This document shows positions 1 through 7,120 of a stretch of DNA of 64,000 bases, one piece after another (position 1 is the first letter of the stretch; every line of letters starts with the position of its first letter). Below the pieces are notes generated by a model. That model had not been told where the DNA came from, did no database searches, and saw nothing but the letters and a program-made list of their open reading frames with translations. The position numbers and the translations under genes are program-made. Source of the stretch: Novosphingobium sp. (GTDB taxonomy: Bacteria > Pseudomonadota > Alphaproteobacteria > Sphingomonadales > Sphingomonadaceae); the NCBI GenBank assembly GCA_024236175.1, contig JACKKY010000001.1:1612001-1676000 (forward strand), written 5' to 3'.

Positions 1-49
1 TCGGGCTGATGCCCGGCAACGGTTCGGCAAAGGCAAGGGCCGAACTCAT
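1..49 (-). CDS. CheW-like protein, N-terminal fragment (cut by window edge)
   Basis: Only the first 16 codons are inside the window. The peptide begins MSSALAFAEPLPGISP. The ATG at 49-47 overlaps the cheA stop as ATGA, and a strong ribosome-binding site (AGGAGAGG) lies just upstream inside the cheA end, so translation is coupled to cheA. The CheW identity rests on position only: CheW commonly follows CheA in alphaproteobacterial chemotaxis operons, and the visible peptide is too short to show a domain. Another che gene, such as cheY, is possible. Confidence 0.5.
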   Translation of the reverse strand, partial: MSSALAFAEPLPGISP

Positions 50-2202
50 GCTGCCAACCTCTCCTGGCAAGCCAGTGAGCTGGCGACAAGGCCGTCAACG
101 TCGAGGATCAGGGCAACGCGGCCATCGCCGAGGATGGTCGCGCCCGATATGCCCTCCACCGAGCGGTAGTGCGTATCCAGGCTCTTGATGACGAACTGGC
201 GCTGGTCGCAGATGTCGTCGACGAGCAGGGCCGCCTGGCCGTGAAGTTCGGTATCGACGACGATGAATACCCCTTCCTCCGCCGATGCGAGGGACTGGGG
301 AACGCCGACCGTCTGGCAGATCGGCAGGACCGGAATGAACCGGCCGCGCACGTTGAGCATCTGCCGCGACGAACCCATGCCCTGCACGTCGCCGGATACC
401 GGCCGCAGGCTTTCGACCACATGGGCAAGCGGCACGACCAGCGTTTCCTCGCCGACATTCACGATCATGCCGTCCGAGATCGCGAGCGTCAGCGGCAGGG
501 TGAGGGTGAATGTCGTGCCTTCGCCTTCGCTGGACGAAATGGTGATGCGGCCGCCGAGATCCTTCACGTTCTGGCGGACGACATCCATTCCGACCCCGCG
601 GCCGGAAACATTGGTGATGTTGTCGGCCGTCGAGAAGCCCGGGGCGAAGATGAGATTGTCGATCTCTTCCTTCGAAAGCTGGGCGTCCGCCGCGACGATG
701 CCCTTGTCGATCGCCTTGGCGAGGACCTTCTCGCGGTTGATACCGCGTCCGTCGTCGGCAATGCTGATCAGGATACGGCCCGAGCGGTGTTCGGCCGCAA
801 GGGTCAGGGTTCCTTCGGCGCCCTTGCCGGCGGCAAGCCGGTCTTCGGTGCTTTCGATACCGTGATCGACCGCGTTGCGGATCAGGTGGGTGAGCGGTTC
901 GCTCAGCCTTTCGATGACGGTCTTGTCGAGTTCGGTGGATTCGCCGACGACTTCCAGCTTCACCTGCTTGCCCGTCGACTGCGCGAGTTCGCGCAGGATG
1001 CGCGGCACGCGGCTGAAGACCGAGCCGATCGGCTGGGCGCGGATCGACATCGCGCTTTCCTGGATGTCGCGCGTGAGGCCTTCGAGCATGGCCAGTTCCT
1101 CGCCCGCGGCGACGCCTTCGCCCGACAGGCGCTGGGCCAACATGGCCTGGGCGATCACCAGCTCGCCGACCGAATCGATCAGCCGGTCCAGCTTCGCAAG
1201 GTCGATGCGGATCGACTGGCCTTGCGCGGGTGCGGCCGGCGCGGGCGCGGCAGCCGGCGCGGCTGCCGGTGCGGCGCTGGCCGGAGCGGCGGCCGCTTCC
1301 GCCACAGCCGGTTTTGCCGGCTCGGGCGCGGCTTGCGGTGCCGGCGGTGCCTGACCGGCCTCGACGGGCGGCATGCCCTCGTCTCCGATGCCGATCGCGC
1401 AGTCGTCGGATACGAAATCGAACACGTCACGGACCGCGTCTTCGCTGGCGCTATCGGGCATGGTGAAAGTCCAGCCAAGGTAGCCGTGAGCCGGATCGAG
1501 ATTGTCCAGCTGCGGAACTTTCGACACGTCGCAATGCGTGCACTCACCGCCCAGATTGACGAGTTCGCGCAACATCAGCAGCGGTTCGCTGCCGTTCTGC
1601 ATCGCGCCGGCATGCGGGCGGACGTGGACTTCCCAGGTTTTCGGCTGGGCTTCTCCGGTAATGTCTCCGACGATGTCGTCGAGCAGTGAATCGAAATCGA
1701 GGCCGGCGTCCGATCCCTCGTCGCTTGCTTCCGGCTGCGGTTCGGAATCGCTCGAGGCGGCTACTTCCGCATCCGCTGGGGTCTCCCCGGCCTCGGGCTC
1801 CTCGCCCGCGCCGGCTGAACCGGCGTTCGCGGCCTGGGCCGCAGTCAGCTCGCCGAGCAGCGAGGCGTCATCGGGCGGCTCGCCCCCCTCCCGCGCCGCC
1901 GTGACATGGTCGCTCAGCGTGTCGAGCGCCCGCAGCAGCAGGTCGACCAGCTGCTCGGTGACCGGTACGGCGCCGTCGCGCACATCGGAAAGCAGCGTTT
2001 CGAACGTGTGCGTATAGGCCTGCAGCGCGTTGAAGCCGAAAGCGCCGGCGCCGCCCTTGATCGAATGCACGGAGCGGAAGATGGCATTGACCGTGTCCGC
2101 GTCCTGGGTGCCGGCTTTGCAGGCGTCCAGCCCGGCTTCGGCGGCAGCGAGGGATTCCTCGCATTCGACAAAGAATATCTGTTGGATTTCTTCGTTAGTC
2201 AT
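46..2202 (-). CDS. cheA: Chemotaxis histidine kinase CheA
   Basis: A 718-residue CheA that autophosphorylates and passes phosphate to CheY and CheB in the cytoplasmic chemoreceptor array. The N-terminal Hpt (P1) domain carries the phospho-acceptor His46 in SVHSIKGGAGAFGF. An acidic linker leads to a P2-like segment around residues 190-275, followed by an Ala/Pro-rich linker (about 290-330). Dimerisation and HATPase domains follow, with the N box LIRNAVDHGIE, G1 box DDGRGI and G2 box GRGVGMDVV. The C-terminal 140 residues are the CheW-like P5 domain. The gene overlaps the preceding STAS gene by 8 bp and the next gene by 4 bp, so it is an operon member. Length and motifs are typical. Confidence 0.96.
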   Translation of the reverse strand: MTNEEIQQIFFVECEESLAAAEAGLDACKAGTQDADTVNAIFRSVHSIKGGAGAFGFNALQAYTHTFETLLSDVRDGAVPVTEQLVDLLLRALDTLSDHVTAAREGGEPPDDASLLGELTAAQAANAGSAGAGEEPEAGETPADAEVAASSDSEPQPEASDEGSDAGLDFDSLLDDIVGDITGEAQPKTWEVHVRPHAGAMQNGSEPLLMLRELVNLGGECTHCDVSKVPQLDNLDPAHGYLGWTFTMPDSASEDAVRDVFDFVSDDCAIGIGDEGMPPVEAGQAPPAPQAAPEPAKPAVAEAAAAPASAAPAAAPAAAPAPAAPAQGQSIRIDLAKLDRLIDSVGELVIAQAMLAQRLSGEGVAAGEELAMLEGLTRDIQESAMSIRAQPIGSVFSRVPRILRELAQSTGKQVKLEVVGESTELDKTVIERLSEPLTHLIRNAVDHGIESTEDRLAAGKGAEGTLTLAAEHRSGRILISIADDGRGINREKVLAKAIDKGIVAADAQLSKEEIDNLIFAPGFSTADNITNVSGRGVGMDVVRQNVKDLGGRITISSSEGEGTTFTLTLPLTLAISDGMIVNVGEETLVVPLAHVVESLRPVSGDVQGMGSSRQMLNVRGRFIPVLPICQTVGVPQSLASAEEGVFIVVDTELHGQAALLVDDICDQRQFVIKSLDTHYRSVEGISGATILGDGRVALILDVDGLVASSLACQERLAA

Positions 2203-2458
2203 GGCCAGCCTCGTCGAAAAGTTCGGTTGACAGTCCGGCCAGCTGCGCGGCGTCGAGCAGCGCCGGCGACGGCGTGATGTTTGCGCCGGCGCCGCTGTGG
2301 CGCGCGCTCACCAGCAATTGCAGCATGGCCTGGCCGACCTGGGTGACGGCTTCGCCGTTCACTTCGATCGGGCTGTTTCCCATCGCCGCGACGAATTCGG
2401 GCAGCAGTGTTTCGGCCACTGCCCGATCGCAGCGCTCCGGCAAGCAAATGGTTGTCAT
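2195..2458 (-). CDS. Small STAS-domain protein (CheS-like)
   Basis: An 87-residue protein starting MTTICLPERCDRAVAETLL and ending ELFDEAGHD, with the pattern of a minimal STAS domain (GEAVTQVGQAMLQLLVSA, then an SPALLDAAQLAGL helix). STAS proteins bind partners through this fold. In Sinorhizobium meliloti a similarly small STAS protein, CheS, sits next to cheA and modulates phosphate flow through CheA. The present gene occupies the same place: between a receptor gene and cheA, overlapping cheA by 8 bp. The conserved serine phosphorylated in anti-anti-sigma factors is not evident (the equivalent stretch reads TQVGQ). The STAS fold is reasonably clear; the CheS role is inferred from position. 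Confidence 0.75.
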   Translation of the reverse strand: MTTICLPERCDRAVAETLLPEFVAAMGNSPIEVNGEAVTQVGQAMLQLLVSARHSGAGANITPSPALLDAAQLAGLSTELFDEAGHD

Positions 2459-2487
2459 GTTTTCCGGCCTTCCGTGGCTAGTTCTGA

Positions 2488-3951
2488 TCAGAACTCGGAC
2501 CAGTCGTCGTCTTCGACCGGGGTCGAAGGCTTGAGTGCCAGATTTCCATCCGTCTCGGGGGCGGGGACCGGTGCGGCAGCCTTGCGGCGGACGGCGGTGG
2601 CGGGGAACTCGATCGCCGCGCCGGGCTCGTCGTTTTCGGCCCGCGCATGCGCGATCGGCTTGTGGCCGACATGCCCGTCGCCGGTGCTGAAGGTCGACAC
2701 GAGCGAAGTCAGTTCGTTCGCTTCGTCGGCCAGGCTGCGTGCGGCAGCGGTCGACTGTTCGACCATCGCCGCGTTCTGCTGGGTCATGCGATCCATCTCG
2801 CCGACCGCGGAGTTGACCTGCTGCAGGTTGGCGGACTGCTTCGTCGAGGATTCCGCGATGTTGGTGATCAGGTCGTTGATCTCGCCGATGCGGTCGACGA
2901 TTTTTTCCAGCAGGCTGCCGGTCTCGTTGACCAGGCTCACGCCGCCGCTCACCTGTTCGGTGCTCGCGGTGATCAGTTCCTTGATGTCCTTCGCGGCTTC
3001 CGCGGAGCGCTGGGCCAGTGCCCGCACTTCGTTGGCGACCACCGCGAAGCCCTTGCCGGCATCGCCCGCGCGCGCCGCTTCCACACCGGCATTGAGCGCC
3101 AGCAGGTTGGTCTGGAAGGCGATTCCGTCGATCACGTTGATGATCTGCGTGATTTCCTGAGCCGACTGTTCGATCTGCGACATCGCTTCGGTCGCGCGGC
3201 GCACGACTTCGCCGCCTTCGGTGGCCTCGCGATGCGTGCTGGAGATCGACTGCTGGACTTCGTTGGCGCTGTCCGCCGTGTCCTTGACGCTGTCGGTCAC
3301 CTGATTCATCGCCGCCGCGGTCTCTTCCAGGCTCGCGGCCTGCTGTTCGTTGCGCAATGCCAGGTCGTCCGAGGCCGCCCGGATTTCCGAAGCGCCGTTG
3401 AGGACGCTTGCCGCCGCGCCGCGAACGGAGCCGATCGTTCCGCACAGCGAAGCCAGCGCGGAATTGAAATCCTTGCGCAGTTCATCATAGGCGCCTGGGA
3501 ACGGCTCGGTGATCTTGAAATCGAGCTGATTCTGCGACAGCTGCTTGAGGCCGCTGCTCAGCGCGTCGACGATCTTTTCCTGCGCCTTGCGGCTTTCCTG
3601 GACCTCGACCGCATTGTCGCGGAAGGTCGACATCGCCGTGGTCATGCGACCCACGCAGTCCTTGTATTCGGTGTAGGCGATCGGGCTCGTCGTATCCCCG
3701 GCCGCCAGCGCTTCCATGCGCAAGACCGTGTTGACGTACGGCCGGCAGATGCGGTCCGTGGCGACCAGGACCGTCACGACGGTCCCGACAAAGGCTGCGG
3801 CTGCGGCAGCGACGAGCATAATATTGCCGCCGGCAAGCCACGTCGTGGCCACGCCAACTATCGCCAGGAAAGCGTGAACAGCCAGCAAGGCCTTGAACTT
3901 AGTCCTTATCGGAGCGTCTTTTTCGAACCAATCCAGCACGTTTTTCTCCAC
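2488..3951 (-). CDS. Methyl-accepting chemotaxis protein with CheR-tether-like C terminus
   Basis: A 487-residue chemoreceptor with two closely spaced membrane segments (about 19-39 and 43-64) and virtually no periplasmic loop, so it probably senses a cytoplasmic or membrane signal rather than an external ligand. A HAMP-like stretch follows, then the MCP signalling hairpin with the conserved tip (FQTNLLALNAGVEAARAGD, AGKGFAVVANEVRALAQRS). The protein ends in an acidic tail with the pentapeptide DWSEF, which resembles the NWETF tether used by CheR and CheB. It is the first gene of a minus-strand operon (mcp, STAS gene, cheA, cheW-like), with 29 bp to the STAS gene. Its promoter must lie in the 217-bp gap shared with divergent cheB. 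Confidence 0.93.
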   Translation of the reverse strand: MEKNVLDWFEKDAPIRTKFKALLAVHAFLAIVGVATTWLAGGNIMLVAAAAAAFVGTVVTVLVATDRICRPYVNTVLRMEALAAGDTTSPIAYTEYKDCVGRMTTAMSTFRDNAVEVQESRKAQEKIVDALSSGLKQLSQNQLDFKITEPFPGAYDELRKDFNSALASLCGTIGSVRGAAASVLNGASEIRAASDDLALRNEQQAASLEETAAAMNQVTDSVKDTADSANEVQQSISSTHREATEGGEVVRRATEAMSQIEQSAQEITQIINVIDGIAFQTNLLALNAGVEAARAGDAGKGFAVVANEVRALAQRSAEAAKDIKELITASTEQVSGGVSLVNETGSLLEKIVDRIGEINDLITNIAESSTKQSANLQQVNSAVGEMDRMTQQNAAMVEQSTAAARSLADEANELTSLVSTFSTGDGHVGHKPIAHARAENDEPGAAIEFPATAVRRKAAAPVPAPETDGNLALKPSTPVEDDDWSEF

Positions 3952-4168
3952 CGTCGGTGTGGTTTATGTCCAGTTGCCGTCCCAAATGGGTCGGAGCGGA
4001 AGGGCATTGGATTAACCATTATGTGGAAAGGCTCGGTTTCGATTCGATTGCGTGAAACTACGAAGCTTATGCCAACCATTTAGTATTAATTTTTCCGGTA
4101 TTCGCTTCCCCAATAACCGATACCGAAACTTTGCGATGCGGGTCGCAATACAAAGAGTGAGAAGCGAA

Positions 4169-5200
4169 ATGCATGAAGCCCGGGTACTTGTGGTCGACGA
4201 TTCAGCCGCGATGCGCGCGCTGTTTTCCGATATTCTCGACGAATCGAAAAACGTTCAGGTGGTCGGTACCGCGGCCAACGCCGACGAGGCACGCAGCCTG
4301 ATCGCCGAACTGCGACCCAACGTCCTGACCCTCGATGTCGAGATGCCCGGGATGAGCGGTATCGAGTTTCTCGAGGAAATCATGAATACCAATCCGATGC
4401 CGGTGGTCATGCTCTCGAGCTTGACGCAGACCGGAACGGAGACTTCGCTCAAGGCTTTCGAGCTGGGTGCGGTCGAATGTTTCCCGAAGCCGCTCAAGGC
4501 GACGCCGGAGCAGTTCAACAAGACCGTGGGCAAGCTCGGCAAGATCGTTCTCGCGGCCGCCAACAGCAACGTTCGCGAAAAGCCCCGCCCGCGCGCCGAG
4601 GCCGCCGGACCGGCTGCCGACTTCACGTGGAACGGCAAGCATATCGCCGCGTTCAGCGCTTCCATGGGCGGGATCGATGCCATTTCGGGCGCGCTTGCCG
4701 GATACCCGGCGAACTGCCCGCCAACCCTCATCCTTCTCCAGAACGAGCCGGCCCTGGCGGACGCCTTTATCTCGCGCCTGGACGGCGAACTGGGCTGCAA
4801 GGTCTGCGCCGCCGAGGACGGTGGCCTGCTCACCCAGGGCACGGTTCATATCGCTTCCGACCCGACCAAGCATGCCGTCGTCGAAGGCGGTGAAACACCC
4901 CGCATCCGGCTGATGGAGCGCGATCCGGTCGATGGCTTCCGCCCGTCGGCAAGCCTGCTGTTCGGCACCATCGCACGTTCGGGCGTTCCGGCGGTCGGCG
5001 CGGTCCTTTCCGGAATGGGCGACGATGGCGCGAAAGGCCTGATGGTGCTCCGCAGTGCGGGCGGCAAGACGTTCGCCCAGTCGCGTGACAGCGCGACCGT
5101 GCCCGAGGCACCCGCGGCGGCGATCGATTCGGGAGCCGCCGAACAGGAACTCTCCGTCGACAAGCTGGGTGAAGCCATCCTGGCCGCCTGCTCGGGCTGA
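4169..5200 (+). CDS. cheB: CheB-type receptor methylesterase with missing catalytic His
   Basis: A 343-residue CheB-type protein. The start ATG at 4169 (MHEARVLVVDDSAAMR) gives the usual receiver N terminus; the frame stays open upstream but that extension has no recognisable domain. The receiver has the acidic pair D10/D11, phospho-acceptor D56 and K107. The C-terminal esterase domain keeps Ser165 (SASMGG, where GASTGG is usual) and Asp286 (LSGMGDDGA). The segment that normally reads QHMP with the catalytic histidine here reads QNEP (codon AAC at 4744-4746), so the triad lacks its His. The protein may be a weak or inactive esterase with a scaffolding or regulatory role. It is divergent from the mcp-cheA operon. 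Confidence 0.9.
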   Translation: MHEARVLVVDDSAAMRALFSDILDESKNVQVVGTAANADEARSLIAELRPNVLTLDVEMPGMSGIEFLEEIMNTNPMPVVMLSSLTQTGTETSLKAFELGAVECFPKPLKATPEQFNKTVGKLGKIVLAAANSNVREKPRPRAEAAGPAADFTWNGKHIAAFSASMGGIDAISGALAGYPANCPPTLILLQNEPALADAFISRLDGELGCKVCAAEDGGLLTQGTVHIASDPTKHAVVEGGETPRIRLMERDPVDGFRPSASLLFGTIARSGVPAVGAVLSGMGDDGAKGLMVLRSAGGKTFAQSRDSATVPEAPAAAIDSGAAEQELSVDKLGEAILAACSG

Positions 5201-5805
5201 CCGACACCCCTTGCGGAGCGCTCGGCCTTCGGAAGGCGGTCGGCTATAGCGAGGCGCTGACGCTGGCAGTGCCTAAGCCGAATTATTCGATTGATGTAGA
5301 GTGGGAGGCGAGCGCCTTCCACTCGCCGCACCATACTTTGGCGAAGGTCATCGGCCGACCCTCATAGCTGGGCGGGAAACGACGGCAATGTCCGAGGTCG
5401 TTGCCGTCCGGGTCCTGACGAGCCAACCAAAATACGCAATGAGAGCAAGTTCCAGATCTAGAACACACGGCAATATATCTTGGTCTGAGCAATCCAACAG
5501 ATCGTCGGTGACAGGACAAGCCGATAGGCAATCCGCATATCGTTGGTCCTCTATGTGCAGCGATTCAATCGCAGGAAATGAGACATACACCTGATGGTCT
5601 GCTCGTGCGCAGTCGACCGCATGCTCCTTAGCCCCATTCAACCAATTGTGACCAAGTCGGCGGGCTTGGGCCGGTCGTCGCCATTATCCGGTCATCATAC
5701 TGTCATGAAATTTTCCTAGCGCGCGATGGTCGTCCGGCCGCACTGGCTTGAGACTCGCAATTGCGGTAATCGTTCGGCAACGCCGTTCCAGGGAGGACCG
5801 ACTCG
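5201..5805. other. Lower-GC intergenic spacer, no convincing gene
   Basis: About 600 bp between cheB and the type IV secretion genes. Base composition between roughly 5280 and 5700 is visibly richer in A/T than the surrounding genes. The longest open frames are a 97-codon minus-strand frame (5348-5641) and an overlapping plus-strand frame. Neither shows a recognisable domain, a good ribosome-binding site or the local codon bias. It may be a degraded gene or an old insertion junction. The last 100 bp must contain the virB promoter, but I see no clear -35/-10 pair. Confidence 0.5.
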
Positions 5806-6420
5806 GTGCGTTCCGTCAGTCTTGTTGCTTCGGCCTTAGCGGCGGCGCTTGCCGCCATGCCCGGCACTGCCGCTGCGGATGTCATGGAAATCGGCGGCGG
5901 ACAATTCACCTGGATCGCCGGCGGCCCGGCCTTTTCGGCGGGTGCGCAGCCTGCAGAATTCGCGCTCGATGACGCGGCTTCGGCCGGCGAGCCGCACTCG
6001 GCATCGCTTACCGAAGTGGCGGCGGTCGCCGGTCCGGCGCGCTGGCGCGACAGGGTGGCCGAACTGGCTTCCAAATATGATATCAGCCCGACCCTGCTCG
6101 AAGCGGTGGTCTGGCAGGAAAGCCGCTGGAACGCGTCGGCGGTCTCGCCGGCCGGCGCGCGCGGCCTGGCCCAGCTCATGCCTGGCACGGCACGGATGAT
6201 GGGCGTGGATCCCGATGATCCGCATGCCAATCTCGAAGGCGGCGCCCGCTATCTGCGGATGCAGCTCGATGCCTTCGGCGGCGATGTCGAGAAGGCGCTG
6301 GCCGCTTACAATGCAGGCCCGGGCCGGGTGCGGAGTGCCGGCGGCATTCCCGCCATCCGTGAAACCCAGAATTATGTCGCCGCGATCATGTCGCGGCTGT
6401 CCGAACCGGTTCGGAGATGA
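5806..6420 (+). CDS. virB1: VirB1-like lytic transglycosylase
   Basis: A 204-residue secreted peptidoglycan lytic transglycosylase that opens the wall for assembly of a type IV secretion channel. The GTG start at 5806 has a good ribosome-binding site (GGGAGGA at 5791). A signal peptide runs over the first 26 residues, ending near AAA. The SLT domain has the catalytic Glu in VVWQESRWN, followed by SPAGARGLAQLMPGTA and AAYNAGPGRV, all hallmarks of the family. The stop overlaps the next start as ATGA, the first in a chain of overlaps through the locus. The call as VirB1 rather than a housekeeping transglycosylase rests on the virB2-virB10 genes that follow. Confidence 0.9.
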   Translation: MRSVSLVASALAAALAAMPGTAAADVMEIGGGQFTWIAGGPAFSAGAQPAEFALDDAASAGEPHSASLTEVAAVAGPARWRDRVAELASKYDISPTLLEAVVWQESRWNASAVSPAGARGLAQLMPGTARMMGVDPDDPHANLEGGARYLRMQLDAFGGDVEKALAAYNAGPGRVRSAGGIPAIRETQNYVAAIMSRLSEPVRR

Positions 6421-6725
6421 TTTTCATGCGTTCGCTGCGTCTTTCGGCTCTCGCCGTCATCGCTTTCCTGTTTCCCACTGCCGCCATGGCACAGGCTACG
6501 GATCCCGCCGGATCCGGGCCGATCGTGGCCGCGCTGGGCTGGCTGCAGGGCACGCTGCTGGGCAATGTGGCGACGGCCGTGGCGGTGATGGCGGTCGCGG
6601 CGGTCGGCTTCATGATGCTCACCGGCCGGATGAACTGGCGCTTCGGCGCAACGGTGATCATCGGCTGCTTCATTCTGTTCGGCGCCGGCGCAATCGTTTC
6701 CGGCATCCAGACGGCGGCGGGATGA
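6417..6725 (+). CDS. virB2: VirB2/TrbC-type pilin
   Basis: A 102-residue major pilin of a type IV secretion system. It has an N-terminal signal peptide (cleavage likely after AMA, near residue 24-25), then two hydrophobic helices separated by a short basic loop (GRMNWRF), the classic VirB2/TrbC layout. The start ATG at 6417 overlaps the virB1 stop; a second ATG at 6426 would give a slightly shorter signal peptide. The downstream gene starts within its stop codon. The family is recognised by size, topology and position; pilins show little sequence conservation. Confidence 0.85.
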   Translation: MIFMRSLRLSALAVIAFLFPTAAMAQATDPAGSGPIVAALGWLQGTLLGNVATAVAVMAVAAVGFMMLTGRMNWRFGATVIIGCFILFGAGAIVSGIQTAAG

Positions 6726-7006
6726 TGGAACTGGCCCGCTATCCCGTGCACCGCGCGCTGACGCGCCCGCAGATGTTCGCGGGCGTGACCTACAGCTTCT
6801 TCATCATCAATGCGGCGGTGACGACGGAGATCTTCCTCATCACCAAGAGCTTCTGGGCATTGCCGGCGGCGCTGGCGATCCATGGCGCGGGATATCTTGC
6901 GTGCCTGCGCGAGCCGCGGGTGTTCGACCTGTGGATCGCCAAGGTGAGCCGGTGCCCCAGGGTGCGCAACTGGCAGCGCTGGGGCTGCAACAGCTATGCG
7001 GCGTAA
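6722..7006 (+). CDS. virB3: VirB3-like inner-membrane protein
   Basis: A 94-residue protein beginning MMELARYPVHRALTRPQM, the usual VirB3/TrbD start in which a short cytoplasmic segment with a conserved Pro precedes a hydrophobic hairpin (about 20-65). VirB3 binds VirB4 and helps assemble the inner-membrane platform. ATG at 6722 overlaps the virB2 stop. The protein ends with a Cys/Trp-containing basic tail (WQRWGCNSYAA). A 114-bp gap separates it from virB4, the largest in this operon, and that gap contains one copy of a 38-bp repeat. Confidence 0.85.
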   Translation: MMELARYPVHRALTRPQMFAGVTYSFFIINAAVTTEIFLITKSFWALPAALAIHGAGYLACLREPRVFDLWIAKVSRCPRVRNWQRWGCNSYAA

Positions 7007-7008
7007 GC

Positions 7009-7046
7009 GAGTCCTTGTCGGGTGCGGCCAGGACGTCCGTCCTGGC
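7009..7046 (+). repeat. 38-bp imperfect direct repeat, copy 1 (before virB4)
   Basis: This 38-bp segment matches 9574-9611 at 32 of 38 positions. Five of the six differences change a codon's third base or swap G for A at a codon's first base in one reading frame. That frame would encode ESLSGAARTSVLA here and DSLSGAAGTSVLA in the second copy. In this copy the frame stays open to a TGA at 7108-7110, just before the virB4 ribosome-binding site, but no good ATG start is present. The pair brackets virB4. Confidence 0.7.
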
Positions 7047-7120
7047 ATTGCGGCGCCGAGCCGCGAGGCGAGCAACAAAGACTCAGGCCGGTACCGGGCG
7101 CGAGCCCTGAAGGGAACGTC

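Noticed and set aside
1200..1340. GC-rich repetitive DNA in cheA as a possible repeat element
   Set aside because: It encodes the Ala/Pro-rich linker between CheA domains in frame; such low-complexity linkers are normal for CheA.
5348..5641. A 97-codon minus-strand ORF in the spacer after cheB
   Set aside because: It has no recognisable domain or good ribosome-binding site, and it overlaps an equally weak frame on the other strand.
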